Assembly: GCA_902490405.1 (NCBI GenBank)
Contig: CABUDS010000004.1
Span: 1-64,000 of the forward strand
DNA: 64,000 nt
From: an uncultured Collinsella sp.
GTDB lineage: Bacteria; Actinomycetota; Coriobacteriia; Coriobacteriales; Coriobacteriaceae
Direction: 5' to 3'
Below are positions 34,825 to 43,681 of this stretch, piece after piece. Positions within the stretch are counted from its first letter, which is position 1. Every line of letters begins with the position of its first letter. The translations under genes and the position numbers were made by a program. The notes under the pieces are model-generated. The model made no database searches. It worked only from the letters and a program-made list of their open reading frames with translations, and was not told the origin of the DNA.

Positions 34825-35562
34825 CTAGGCAAGCGGATTCTTCTTTGCCATGCCATTTGCACGAGGCAATGAGACAGATGCTGGATGACTCTTCTTAAGA
34901 ACAATGAACTCCCTGTGGCCCAAGTCCTCAGGCAAATCGATTGCGTCATTCAGAAACAAAGTAAAACCGCAAATCTTAGCTGCTGACATACCGGAAGCAA
35001 GCTCCTCATCCGAAGGATTGCCCTTGGTGATAACAAATAGCCCTCCATCCTTGAGAAACGGAGCCGCATACTCAACAAGAATCGGTAGAGGGGCCAGTGC
35101 GCGGGCGGTTACGACAGAGAACTGCTTCTTATGGCTTCGAGCATATTCTTCAAGACGATCATGAACCGCATGAGCATGTTTCAATCCAAGAGCATGGACA
35201 AAGGAATTGACAGCATCAACCTTCTTGCCAACAGAGTCAATATAAGTAGCTTTACGATGCGTGGCTATGGTTAACGGAATACCAGGGAAGCCCGCACCTG
35301 TACCCATATCCAGCAAAGCTCCCCCAGGAGCCTTATTGATATAGGGGAGTAAAACAAGTGAGTCGAGGATATGAAGTACTGCAGCATCTTCGACGTTGAG
35401 AATACGGGTGAGATTGGTTGTCTTATTTGTTTCCAAAACCAAATCCAAATGCTTAATACATTTCCTCAGCTCAACATCAGTTACGCTCAAGGAATACTCT
35501 TTACAATAGGAAGTTAGGCGACTCAACATCTCGTCAGCCTGCTGATCAGTAAGTACTAACAA
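34825..35562 (-). CDS. rsmG: 16S rRNA (guanine527-N7)-methyltransferase
   Basis: Start set at TTG 35562, six bases after AAAGGAG; an upstream ATG at 35610 lies on the T-run of the preceding terminator. About 245 residues. SAM-binding motif LLDMGTGAGFPGIPLTI, the partner SVGKKVDAVN and ARALAPLPILVEYAAPFLK are typical of RsmG/GidB. It modifies G527 of 16S rRNA. Standard neighbour of parA near bacterial origins. Confidence 0.93.
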   Translation of the reverse strand: MLVLTDQQADEMLSRLTSYCKEYSLSVTDVELRKCIKHLDLVLETNKTTNLTRILNVEDAAVLHILDSLVLLPYINKAPGGALLDMGTGAGFPGIPLTIATHRKATYIDSVGKKVDAVNSFVHALGLKHAHAVHDRLEEYARSHKKQFSVVTARALAPLPILVEYAAPFLKDGGLFVITKGNPSDEELASGMSAAKICGFTLFLNDAIDLPEDLGHREFIVLKKSHPASVSLPRANGMAKKNPLA

Positions 35563-35608
35563 CGAAAGCTCCTTTCTGACAAAAATCAGTGTATCGAGAA
35601 CTTTTGAC

Positions 35609-35638
35609 AAAAAAAGGGGACGTGGAAACCACGTCCCC
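35609..35638 (-). terminator. Terminator between jag and rsmG
   Basis: GGGGACGTGG/CCACGTCCCC stem with loop AAA; seven T follow on the minus strand. It splits the rpmH-jag transcript from rsmG. Confidence 0.9.
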
Positions 35639-35658
35639 TTAGCATAAGCTCGAGTAGA

Positions 35659-36228
35659 TTATCGAGCAACAATCACCACATGGCGATCAGGGTCAGAACC
35701 CTCAGAATGAGTATCGACGGCATCATTGCCACGAAGTGCAATGTGAACCAGTCGGCGCTCGTAGGCATTCATGGGCGGAAGCGAAACACTCTTATGAGTG
35801 CGGATGGCACGCTCGGCAGCAGACTGAGCCATGGAGGCAACCTTGTCCTGTCGGCGGCTCTTGTATCCCTCGACGTCCACTACAACCGGATACCTAAAGC
35901 CAAGCTTGCGGCTCACCAGCAAAGAGAACATGACCTGAAGAGCATCAAGGGTACGACCATGACGGCCAATGAGAACAGCAAGATCAGGAGCGGTAACATC
36001 CAAAATTAGCTCGCCCTCGTCACCCTCGTACTCATCAATAGGAGAGCTGGCGGCATCGAAGTGCGAAAGGATGGAACGCAGAATGGAAATCGCAACATCG
36101 GCGATGGTGTCGAGCTCCTCATCGGTCAGCTCTTCACCGGCCTTGTAGCGCTGTGCAATCTCGGGATAATCGCCCGCAATCTGCGGGGCAACCTCCTCAA
36201 GCATATCCTCGATGATCTCTTCAGACAT
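35659..36228 (-). CDS. khpB: Jag/KhpB RNA-binding protein (KH and R3H domains)
   Basis: 189 residues from ATG 36228, six bases after TTGGAG. KH domain at ~75-140 with LILDVTAPDLAVLIGRHGRTLDALQ; R3H domain at the end with RLVHIALRGNDAVDTHSEG. The N-terminus is acidic, not the usual Jag-N. KhpB binds RNA and affects cell elongation in Gram-positives. Follows yidC. Confidence 0.9.
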   Translation of the reverse strand: MSEEIIEDMLEEVAPQIAGDYPEIAQRYKAGEELTDEELDTIADVAISILRSILSHFDAASSPIDEYEGDEGELILDVTAPDLAVLIGRHGRTLDALQVMFSLLVSRKLGFRYPVVVDVEGYKSRRQDKVASMAQSAAERAIRTHKSVSLPPMNAYERRLVHIALRGNDAVDTHSEGSDPDRHVVIVAR

Positions 36229-36243
36229 AACGTACTCCAAAAG

Positions 36244-36255
36244 TTAGGTACCTAA
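36244..36255. repeat. 12-bp palindrome TTAGGTACCTAA, copy 2
   Basis: Identical to the copy at 32740-32751; lies in the 44-base gap between yidC and jag. Confidence 0.6.
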
Positions 36256-36272
36256 ATAAGATTGATATCCCG

Positions 36273-37043
36273 CTACTTCTTCTTGTGCGGGCGCGGCTTC
36301 TTCTCTCGACGAGTGACCTCGACCTGCAGCGGAGCGTTCTTGAGGCGCTCCTCCTCATCGGCCTTAGCCTTGTCGATAACCTTCTGTGTCACGAAGATCT
36401 GCTGGATAACCTGCCAGGCAGAAGACACATCGTAGTACAGCAGAACACCAACGGGAAGGCTCCAGCCCATCCAAAGCATCATGACCGTCATGACAACGGC
36501 CATCATACGCATGCTCTGGGCCTGCTGGCCGGTCTGGTTGCGCGACATATAGAGCTGCGGAATCAGGGTCAGGACGGCGAACAGGATCAGGCAGACCAGC
36601 GCAGGCAGTGCAACCATAAAGCCATCGGCAAAGGAAGCGCTCGGCGTGGTGGTCAGGTCGGGCAGGATGTTGAAGAACGAGAACGTGCCCTCGTTAAAGT
36701 ACTGCGGCAGGTTACGAAGCAGCGTAAACAGGGCAAACAGGATAGGCATCTGAATCAGAAGCGGCAGACAACCAGCCATGGGGTTGAACTTGTTCTCGCT
36801 GTAGAACTTCTGCATCTCCTCGGCCTGACGCTGGGGATCGTCGGCATAGCGCTCCTGAATCTCGAGCATCTTAGGCTGCAGCACCTGCATGCGAGCCGTC
36901 GACTTGGTCGACTTGAGCATAAGCGGCGTCAGCAGCAGACGGATGATGACCACCAAGATAATGATGGACAGGCCCCAGTCGACCGCAAAGGTCTGGATGA
37001 GCTTGAGCAGCTCAAAAAGGATGTTAACGATCCAATCCCACAT
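36273..37043 (-). CDS. yidC: Membrane protein insertase YidC (short Gram-positive type)
   Basis: 256 residues, lacking the large periplasmic domain of Gram-negative YidC. Five hydrophobic segments; KSTKSTARMQVLQPKMLEIQERYADDPQRQ is the conserved first cytoplasmic loop, followed by NPMAGCLPLLIQMPILFALF. The conserved groove arginine lies in RLLLTPLMLKSTKS. The tail is basic (REKKPRPHKKK), suited to ribosome contact. Confidence 0.95.
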   Translation of the reverse strand: MWDWIVNILFELLKLIQTFAVDWGLSIIILVVIIRLLLTPLMLKSTKSTARMQVLQPKMLEIQERYADDPQRQAEEMQKFYSENKFNPMAGCLPLLIQMPILFALFTLLRNLPQYFNEGTFSFFNILPDLTTTPSASFADGFMVALPALVCLILFAVLTLIPQLYMSRNQTGQQAQSMRMMAVVMTVMMLWMGWSLPVGVLLYYDVSSAWQVIQQIFVTQKVIDKAKADEEERLKNAPLQVEVTRREKKPRPHKKK

Positions 37044-37072
37044 GTAAGTTTTCCTCCGATAGCGAGTGCCCG

Positions 37073-37297
37073 CTAAGGCACAGGGTCATAACCGCCGACG
37101 TGCAGGGGATTGCAGCGAGCGATGCGCCTCACGGCAAGCCAGCAGCCTCTCAAAACACCGTACTTCTCAATCGCCTGGATGGCGTATTGCGAGCACGTTG
37201 GGTAATAAATGCAGGCGTCAGGCAATAAGGGCGAAATAACCTGTTGATATATGCGAATAGGAGCGATGGCAACACGTCGCAAAACGTGATTGCTCAT
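37073..37297 (-). CDS. yidD: Membrane protein insertion efficiency factor YidD
   Basis: 74 residues with the family core YQQVISPLLPDACIYYPTCSQYAIQAIEKYG and RCNPLHVGGYDPVP. Overlaps rnpA by 4 bases. Confidence 0.95.
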   Translation of the reverse strand: MSNHVLRRVAIAPIRIYQQVISPLLPDACIYYPTCSQYAIQAIEKYGVLRGCWLAVRRIARCNPLHVGGYDPVP

Positions 37298-37632
37298 CGC
37301 TCCTCCCCGGCAACGCCGGCGCGTTTCATAAGCGAACGCAATGCCTTGTCCATCTCCTGCGGCGAGGAATCCCTCGTCTTGGGAGTTGCGAACAAGATGA
37401 TGTCATAACCCGCAACGGGAAATCCACAGCTGCGGGCGGCCTCGCGCATCACACGCTTAGAACGGTTGCGCACGACAGCACAACCGAGCCGTTTAGCACC
37501 AACGAAGGCGACCCTTCCGGAGTCGCCTTCGCCAACCGATTCACATATGGTCATTCGAATCAGAGGGTGATTGAAACGACGCCCCTGACTGAACACATGC
37601 TCGAAATCTTGCCGAGACTTAATAGTCTTCAT
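37294..37632 (-). CDS. rnpA: Ribonuclease P protein component
   Basis: 112 residues. Contains the RNR motif stretch RLGCAVVRNRSKRVMREAAR and the N-terminal SRQDFEHVFSQGRRF. Assists the RNase P RNA in 5' maturation of tRNAs. Sits between rpmH and yidD as usual. Confidence 0.95.
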   Translation of the reverse strand: MKTIKSRQDFEHVFSQGRRFNHPLIRMTICESVGEGDSGRVAFVGAKRLGCAVVRNRSKRVMREAARSCGFPVAGYDIILFATPKTRDSSPQEMDKALRSLMKRAGVAGEER

Positions 37633-37652
37633 GCGAGATGTGTGTATCGCTG

Positions 37653-37787
37653 CTAGACAGTGAGACGCTTGCGGCCCTTGGCGCGACGACGGGCGAGCAC
37701 GGCACGACCACCCTTAGTGGCCATACGGGCACGGAAGCCATGGGTCTTGGCACGCTTACGCTTATTAGGCTGATACGTACGCTTCAT
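37653..37787 (-). CDS. rpmH: 50S ribosomal protein L34
   Basis: 44 residues from ATG 37787 ([20 protein letters not shown]), the standard length; AGGAGG-like sequence precedes. The 20 in-frame residues further upstream do not belong. Confidence 0.97.
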   Translation of the reverse strand: MKRTYQPNKRKRAKTHGFRARMATKGGRAVLARRRAKGRKRLTV

Positions 37788-38132
37788 CTTAAGTTCCTCC
37801 TGCTGCATTTCGAGTGTCCGCGGGGGCGCGGACGCAGATATAGACACGTGAGCTTGAAGATTGTAGGGAAATCAATGTTCAAATGTCAAGAAATCAAAGG
37901 TAAAAGGTTGCGCAGTTCACACGGTTCCCCCATAAGCCAAGCTCGATTTAGCGGTACATGGCAACTTTTCACGATATTTCATCGAGTTTTCAACAGGTCA
38001 TGTTGGCAATGTTGAGAACTTTTCGCCCGTTTTCCAAAGTTTTCAACAGGTTTTGAAAAGTTGTCGAAAGATGAGAAACATTGCACAGTGAGCTACTATT
38101 TGTTCGAAACCTTTTGAAAGATTGCGAGCGGC
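37788..38132. other. oriC: Probable oriC, part 1 (rpmH to GHKL gene)
   Basis: About 345 non-coding bases. DnaA-box-like 9-mers TTTTCAACA at 37987-37995 and 38040-38048 (plus), TTCTCAACA at 38010-38018 (minus), and related TTTTCACGA and TTTGAAAAG words nearby. Strand switch of genes happens here, and rpmH/dnaA flank it. The boxes differ from E. coli TTATCCACA but repeat consistently, also in the dnaA-dnaN gap. Confidence 0.65.
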
Positions 38133-39485
38133 ATGTCTGACGACTTTTACACCATGGTCGATTCCGGAGACCCGGCACCCGACAACGAGCACATCACCGG
38201 CGTGCGCGAAGAGCGTGAGGAAGGCGAGCAGACGACCACGCAGGCGCCAAAAGCCATGTACGCCGCACGAATCGCCGTCTATGACGACATGCTGTCGACA
38301 CCGCGTGTGATCGTCATTGAGCCGCAAGATGTCCGCACGTATTTGGAAGAGACGACCAACACCGTCTACCAGTGCATGAAAGAACAAGGTGGCCATATCT
38401 CGCTCATGGTCATCCGCGAGATTGTCGAAAACTTTATCCACGCGCACTTTGCCGAGCCCATCATCTCGATTCTGGACGGCGGAGACACCATCCGCTTTGC
38501 CGATCAAGGACCCGGCATCGACGACAAGGAGCGCGCGTTCGACTTTGGCGTCACCAGTGCAAACAGCAAGATGAAGCGCTATATCCGTGGAACCGGAGCA
38601 GGGTTTCCCATGGTGCAGGAGTATTTGGAAAACGCCGGCGGTGCCGTATCCATCGAGGACAACATGGGCAACGGCACCGTGGTTACGGTAAGCCTGAACC
38701 CTAAACGCGTGCAGGAAATCGAGCGTGCCGGCGGACGCGGCGCTGCCGTGCGGCCCGAGACGGAGCATCCCACATACCCCCTGCCGGGAGCTTTTGCGCA
38801 GCAGCCCATGGCAACGCAGCAGATGCAGCCCCCCGTGGGACAGACGCAGCAGCCCGGAATGCTTCCTACACAAGAGCCCCAGGCGACATCGATGTCGATG
38901 CCGCCAAACATGCCAGAGACCATGCCGCTGGCGGATCAGGATGCAGCAGCAATGCAGCAGGCGACGGGGGCACCGGGTGGCCAGCAAATGGGCTATCAGC
39001 CGTACCAACAGGGATATCCATACCAGCAGATGCCGCCACTGGGGTATGGCCAGCGGTTCCCGCAACAGTACCAGCAGGGATATCAGCAGCCGTACCAGCG
39101 GATGCCGCAGCAGCAGTACAACCCCTGGGCACAGCAGGTGCCTCCGCAGCCTTACCAACAGTGGCCTCAAAGTTTTCAACAGCAAATGCCGCCGATGCAG
39201 AGTTCTCAACAATCAGCAGCTCAAATGATGTATCCTAATGCAGCAAATCAGTATGCGCAGCCACAACCGGACGTGTTCGTAAGCGATCGCGGCAACGCCG
39301 CGCTGGGCTATCTGGCGCAAAATCAAGCGTGCGGTGCTACCGATCTGGCGAGGGAGTTTGGAAACTCGGCCCCCACTTGGTCACGCACGCTCAATGACTT
39401 GGCGCAGGCCGGCTTGGTCATCAAGCATGGCCAGAAATACCATCTGACCGAACTCGGCGCCGCTCGCGTGCGAGCTCAGAGCTAA
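38133..39485 (+). CDS. GHKL ATPase and winged-helix protein with Gln/Pro-rich linker, function unknown
   Basis: 450 residues. Residues ~60-190 form a GHKL/HATPase_c domain: N-box VIREIVENFIHAH, G1 FADQGPGIDDKE, G2 RGTGAGFPMVQEYL, and a final NGTVVTVSL; there is no phosphoacceptor histidine domain. Residues ~195-385 are almost only Gln, Pro, Met, Tyr and Gly. The C-terminal ~65 residues form a MarR/winged-helix domain (GYLAQNQACGATDLAREFGNSAPTWSRTLNDLAQAGLV). Its position between oriC and dnaA, 15 bases before dnaA, suggests a role tied to replication start. Two DnaA-box-like words lie in its linker coding region. Confidence 0.85.
   Translation: MSDDFYTMVDSGDPAPDNEHITGVREEREEGEQTTTQAPKAMYAARIAVYDDMLSTPRVIVIEPQDVRTYLEETTNTVYQCMKEQGGHISLMVIREIVENFIHAHFAEPIISILDGGDTIRFADQGPGIDDKERAFDFGVTSANSKMKRYIRGTGAGFPMVQEYLENAGGAVSIEDNMGNGTVVTVSLNPKRVQEIERAGGRGAAVRPETEHPTYPLPGAFAQQPMATQQMQPPVGQTQQPGMLPTQEPQATSMSMPPNMPETMPLADQDAAAMQQATGAPGGQQMGYQPYQQGYPYQQMPPLGYGQRFPQQYQQGYQQPYQRMPQQQYNPWAQQVPPQPYQQWPQSFQQQMPPMQSSQQSAAQMMYPNAANQYAQPQPDVFVSDRGNAALGYLAQNQACGATDLAREFGNSAPTWSRTLNDLAQAGLVIKHGQKYHLTELGAARVRAQS
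39173..39211 (+). other. DnaA-box-like pair inside the GHKL gene
   Basis: TTTTCAACA at 39173-39181 and TTCTCAACA at 39203-39211, 30 bases apart, the same words as in the flanking oriC candidates. They sit in codons for QSFQQQ and SSQQSA, so codon choice alone could account for them. Confidence 0.4.
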
Positions 39486-39500
39486 AGAACGGGAGAGACA

Positions 39501-41225
39501 GTGGACGAGGAAGCAAGCATCATCCTGGGGGATGCCATCGCCTTTTGCCAGCGCGACGGCCAAGATGCACGCCTCATCAACATGCTGGGGCAATCGCGCG
39601 CCATAAGCCTGACCGAAGATACGCTCACGATCGAGGCCCCCTCGCGCTTTGCCATCGCGCAGCTCAAAAAGCATCAGCCGACTATTGAGGCCTATCTGGA
39701 AGAAATCGCCTTTGCTCCGATCGCGCTCGACATCGTGGCACCGCAAGGCGCAACGGCCGAATCTGCTGCCGCGACGGTGCCCGCCACGGCTCCCGCTGCT
39801 TCCCCTGCGGCGCCAGCCTCCGCAGGCGACGTGCCGACAATCGAGCACCAGCACAGCGATGTTTCCCGTGAAACCATGGCACCGTTGCCGACCGCCGCTG
39901 CGACGTCAACGAACGCACCCGTCACGCACATGCCCATCGCTCATGACGCAGCGGCGGGCGCGGATTCGGGCATTGCAATCAAGAACACGCTCTCGGCCGA
40001 TGATTTTCGTCGCATGATGAACCAGATGAAGGGCGGGGCGCCGACTAAGTCCACGCAAGCCGCGACCCCCGCTTCACCCATGCCGGCACCGACCGTGCCG
40101 GCCGAGCAGAATACGGATGGAGCCCCACTCGCCGCGAACTCAAAATTTACCTTTGAGAACTTTGTCTACGGCCCCGAGAACAGCCATGCCTATCGCTCGG
40201 CACTCAAGTTTGCCGCCCTCGCGGACGAGCGCGGCACGTGCACATCACTGTTCATCTACGGCAAATCGGGCCTGGGCAAGACGCACCTGCTGCTTGCCAT
40301 CAAAAACGAGCTCGCCGAGAAGTCGCCCGAGATCAAGGTCAAGTATGCCAACTCCCAGGCATATCTGGACGACCTGATGACCGAGTTCGACCGCCAAAAG
40401 AAGAGCAACGCCCCTATCATGCAGGCATACCACGGCGTGGACGTGCTCATCATCGATGACATCCAAAACATCATCGGCAAGCGCGCGAGCGTGGACTACT
40501 TTTTCCAGCTCATGGACGAGTTCATCCGCAACAACAAGAAGGTCGTCATCGCGGCAGACCGCGCCCCCAAGGACCTGAGCATGGACGAGCGTCTGACCAG
40601 CCGCTTCAACGCCGGCATGCTCTGCCTGGTCGCAGAGCCCAGCTACGAGATGAAATACAAGATCTTGCAGCGCTATTACGAGAACACCATCGTCGCCGCT
40701 CCCGAGGCAGGCGACGACTCGCTGCTGGCGGCCTATGGGGGCGACAGCGGGCACCTGACCGACGACCACTTTAAACACATGGCCGAGGTCTCGGGCACCA
40801 ACATCCGCGAACTCGAGAGCTTTTGCGAGCGCTGCGCCGGCGAGGCGGGCGACCGCGAGCGCGAGGGCGGGGAGCTCACCTTTGACGATATCGACGCCAT
40901 CGCCAGCCAGTACTTCGACACATCGGCCAAAAAGATCAACGTCCAGACGGTTCAGTCCGTCATCGAAGAGCAGTACGGCGTGACGCACGAGGAGCTCATC
41001 GGCCCGCGTCGCAACGCCAATATCGCCAAAGCACGCCATATTGCCATCTATCTGGCCATCGAGATGTGCGAGATGACGACCACGGCGGTGGGCGCCGAAT
41101 TTGGCAACCGCAACCACTCGACCGTCAGCACGAGCTACAAAAAGGTCCAGAAGATGATCCAGGAAGACCGCACCGTCACCGAAGACCTCAAGTCGCTGCG
41201 CGATAAAATTACACTGCGCTCGTAG
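39501..41225 (+). CDS. dnaA: Chromosomal replication initiator DnaA
   Basis: 574 residues, longer than the usual 450-500 because domain II is a long Ala/Pro-rich linker (~85-215). AAA+ domain with FENFVYGPENSHAYR, Walker A GKSGLGKTHLL (~254) and Walker B VLIIDDIQ. Domain IV carries the box-binding signature ARHIAIYLAIEMCEMTTTAVGAEFGNRNHSTV-type stretch at the end. A near-parS (39860-39875) falls in the linker. Start GTG 39501 preceded by GGGAGAG. Confidence 0.97.
   Translation: MDEEASIILGDAIAFCQRDGQDARLINMLGQSRAISLTEDTLTIEAPSRFAIAQLKKHQPTIEAYLEEIAFAPIALDIVAPQGATAESAAATVPATAPAASPAAPASAGDVPTIEHQHSDVSRETMAPLPTAAATSTNAPVTHMPIAHDAAAGADSGIAIKNTLSADDFRRMMNQMKGGAPTKSTQAATPASPMPAPTVPAEQNTDGAPLAANSKFTFENFVYGPENSHAYRSALKFAALADERGTCTSLFIYGKSGLGKTHLLLAIKNELAEKSPEIKVKYANSQAYLDDLMTEFDRQKKSNAPIMQAYHGVDVLIIDDIQNIIGKRASVDYFFQLMDEFIRNNKKVVIAADRAPKDLSMDERLTSRFNAGMLCLVAEPSYEMKYKILQRYYENTIVAAPEAGDDSLLAAYGGDSGHLTDDHFKHMAEVSGTNIRELESFCERCAGEAGDREREGGELTFDDIDAIASQYFDTSAKKINVQTVQSVIEEQYGVTHEELIGPRRNANIAKARHIAIYLAIEMCEMTTTAVGAEFGNRNHSTVSTSYKKVQKMIQEDRTVTEDLKSLRDKITLRS
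39860..39875. promoter_or_regulatory. parS: Degenerate parS within dnaA
   Basis: TGTTTCCCGTGAAACC matches 14 of 16 positions of the parS consensus, inside the dnaA linker-coding region. Confidence 0.45.
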
Positions 41226-41462
41226 GGAAATAGAGACACCTGTTGAAAACTTGTCGAAACCACGGGCATAAGGTGTCTAAAACCCAACCCGCGGGATGAA
41301 AAGTTTTGCGCAGGTTTTGAACGTGGAAAACCACCCCTGTTGCACACAGGTTGCTGTCGATTCTCTTTCTGGGTCTGACCTGCGTCTTTGGGAGTAATCA
41401 ACAGTTTCGTCAGTGCTATTACTATTATTAAGATATTTATATCTATAGAAAGGTATTAAAAG
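41226..41462. other. oriC: Probable oriC, part 2 (dnaA-dnaN spacer) with AT-rich unwinding element
   Basis: Holds TGTTGAAAA (a minus-strand TTTTCAACA box) at 41241-41249, further degenerate TTTTGAA/GTTTTGC words around 41300-41345, and a markedly AT-rich block at ~41416-41455 just before dnaN. Together with part 1 this gives a bipartite origin around dnaA, as in Bacillus. The dnaN promoter should also be here. Confidence 0.6.
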
Positions 41463-42566
41463 ATGAAGTTCACCGTCAGCCAGAGCTCGCTTACACAAGC
41501 CATCGGCGTCGTTATGAAGGGTGTCGCTTCGGCATCCACCCTCCCCATCCTGTCGGGCGTGCTCGTTAAGGCACAAGACGGCATCTTGGAATTCCAGACC
41601 TCCAACTACACCATCTCGATTCGTCACCGTATCGCAGCTCATGTCGAAGAGGAGGGCGAGATGGTGATTCCCTGCAAGATGCTCTCCAACATCACCAAGA
41701 CCCTTCCCGATGCCCCGGTCACCTTTGAGCTGTCCGAGCGTCAGGTTTTGATTGGCTGCGAGAAGAGCTCTTTCCGCCTCAACACGCTCGATGCCAACGA
41801 CTTCCCCGAGTTCCCGGCATACGCCATCGAGAGCGCCGTCGAGCTGCCGACCGATATCCTGTCCGAAATGGTAAGTCGCGTATGGCGCGTAACCTCGACT
41901 GACAAGGCCCGCCCCATCCTGGGTGGCGTGCACATGAAGGTCGAGAACAACACTGTGCGCCTGGTCGCGACCGACTCCTTCCGTCTGGCCGTGTGCGATA
42001 CGCAGGTCGAGACCTCGACCCTCGAAGGTTCCTTTGAACTCAACGTGCCTGCCGACGCCTTCAACGACGCGCTGAGCATCATGGCGAGCCAGGCTACCAT
42101 CATGATCGGCGCCACCGACACCCAAGTTGTCTTTGAGGCCGGCAACACCACCTACGTGTCGCGCCGCATCGAGGGCGTATATCCCAATTACAAGCAGCTC
42201 ATCCCCGATTCGTGCGTGACGAGCGTCAAGATCGACGTAGCCGCCTTTAACGCCGCCCTTAAGCGTGTGGCCGTTATCGCGAGCGCCAACCCCGCTGTCA
42301 AGTTTGAGATTGACGTCGAGAACGGCCAGATGGGCCTGTCCTCCATTTCCAACGACCAGGATCTGGCGCAGGAGACGATCGATGTCGAGGCCGAGGGCGA
42401 GTCGGGCACCATCGCCTTCAACTACCACTACATCTTTGGCTGCCTCAATGCCCTGTCCAAGGAGAAAGAAATCACGCTGGAGCTCAAGAGCTATTCGCAG
42501 GCGGGCATCTTCAAGTCCTACGACAAGATCAACTACCTGTACCTGGTCATGCCGGTACGCATCTAG
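41463..42566 (+). CDS. dnaN: DNA polymerase III beta subunit (sliding clamp)
   Basis: 367 residues, full length, three clamp domains. Start MKFTVSQSSLTQAIGVVMKGV and the domain-linking stretches RPILGGVHMKVENNTVRLVATDSFRLA, and C-terminal YLYLVMPVRI are characteristic. Preceded by the AT-rich block, followed by recF after 8 bases. Confidence 0.97.
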   Translation: MKFTVSQSSLTQAIGVVMKGVASASTLPILSGVLVKAQDGILEFQTSNYTISIRHRIAAHVEEEGEMVIPCKMLSNITKTLPDAPVTFELSERQVLIGCEKSSFRLNTLDANDFPEFPAYAIESAVELPTDILSEMVSRVWRVTSTDKARPILGGVHMKVENNTVRLVATDSFRLAVCDTQVETSTLEGSFELNVPADAFNDALSIMASQATIMIGATDTQVVFEAGNTTYVSRRIEGVYPNYKQLIPDSCVTSVKIDVAAFNAALKRVAVIASANPAVKFEIDVENGQMGLSSISNDQDLAQETIDVEAEGESGTIAFNYHYIFGCLNALSKEKEITLELKSYSQAGIFKSYDKINYLYLVMPVRI

Positions 42567-42574
42567 CACTGCCC

Positions 42575-43681
42575 ATGACCATGTTCGCACGCGATCTTTC
42601 CGTTGCGCGCTATCGCAGCTTCGACAGCTACCGCCTTGCCCTGAGCGACGGTGTGACAGTGCTCGCAGGTCCCAACGCGGCGGGAAAGACCAACCTCATA
42701 GAGGCGCTGCAGCTACTGACGAGCGGCACCTCGTTTAGGCATCCGACCGCAGCCGAGCTCGTGCATGACGGCGTGGGCTCATGCAAGGTCGAGCTGAGGC
42801 TCGAAGGTGATGGACGTGTGCTGGACATGGGACTGAGCGTGGAAGACGGCAAGCGTTCGTTTAGCCGCAACGGCAAGCGCTGCGCTGCGTCCGGCGTGCG
42901 CGGGGTGCTGCCGAGCGTGCTGTTTTGCCCGGACCACCTGGATATGGTCAAGCGGGGTGCCAGCGTGCGCCGCACCGCACTTGATGACTTTGGCGTTCAG
43001 CTGAGTGCGCGCTATGCCGATCTGGCTAGTGCCTACGGGCGCTGCGTGACCCAGCGCAATGCCCTGCTCAAGGAGACCTGGTGCTGCCGCGAGATGCTCG
43101 GCGCCTGGAACGAATCGCTTGCCCGCGCCGGTTCGGCCCTGCTCGTGCATCGTCTGGCCCTGCTCGACCGGCTGTCGGGCCATGTGCGCGACGCCTATGG
43201 CCGCGTGGCATCCGGCGAGCCCGCCGATGTGTCCTATGTGTCCACGCTTGGCGACCTGCCTGGCACCGTGGATCGCGACGAGCTCAGGGGCTGGGCGTAT
43301 GAGCGCATGCTCTCGGCGCTCGATGGGCGCGCCGACGAGGAGATTCGCCGCGGCGTGACGCTCGTGGGTCCGCATCGCGACGAGATTGAGTTTTCCGTCG
43401 CGGGCCGGTCGGCCCGTTCATTTGCCAGCCAGGGCCAGCAGCGAACGCTGGTGCTTGCCTGGAAGGTGGCAGAAGTGGCCGTGGCGCGCGATATCCTGGG
43501 CACCGCACCGCTGCTGCTTTTGGACGACGTGATGAGCGAGCTCGACGCCGGGCGCCGAGGCGCTTTTCTGCAGCTGATCGGTGATGATATCCAGACAGTC
43601 ATAACCACCACCAATCTGGGGTATTTTACCGATGACCTGCTTGATCGAGCCAAGGTGGTGAGCATGGGTGAGACGTGCTAA
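42575..43681 (+). CDS. recF: DNA replication and repair protein RecF
   Basis: 368 residues. Walker A GPNAAGKTNLIEAL near residue 31, ABC signature FASQGQQRTLVLAWK, Walker B LLLLDDVMSELD. Loads RecA at gaps. Start ATG 42575 has no clear ribosome site, consistent with reinitiation 8 bases after dnaN. Confidence 0.95.
   Translation: MTMFARDLSVARYRSFDSYRLALSDGVTVLAGPNAAGKTNLIEALQLLTSGTSFRHPTAAELVHDGVGSCKVELRLEGDGRVLDMGLSVEDGKRSFSRNGKRCAASGVRGVLPSVLFCPDHLDMVKRGASVRRTALDDFGVQLSARYADLASAYGRCVTQRNALLKETWCCREMLGAWNESLARAGSALLVHRLALLDRLSGHVRDAYGRVASGEPADVSYVSTLGDLPGTVDRDELRGWAYERMLSALDGRADEEIRRGVTLVGPHRDEIEFSVAGRSARSFASQGQQRTLVLAWKVAEVAVARDILGTAPLLLLDDVMSELDAGRRGAFLQLIGDDIQTVITTTNLGYFTDDLLDRAKVVSMGETC

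Noticed and set aside
38980..39240. Repetitive CAG-rich stretch that looks like a tandem repeat or CRISPR
   Set aside because: It is in-frame coding for a Gln/Pro/Tyr/Met-rich linker; no regular repeat-spacer spacing.
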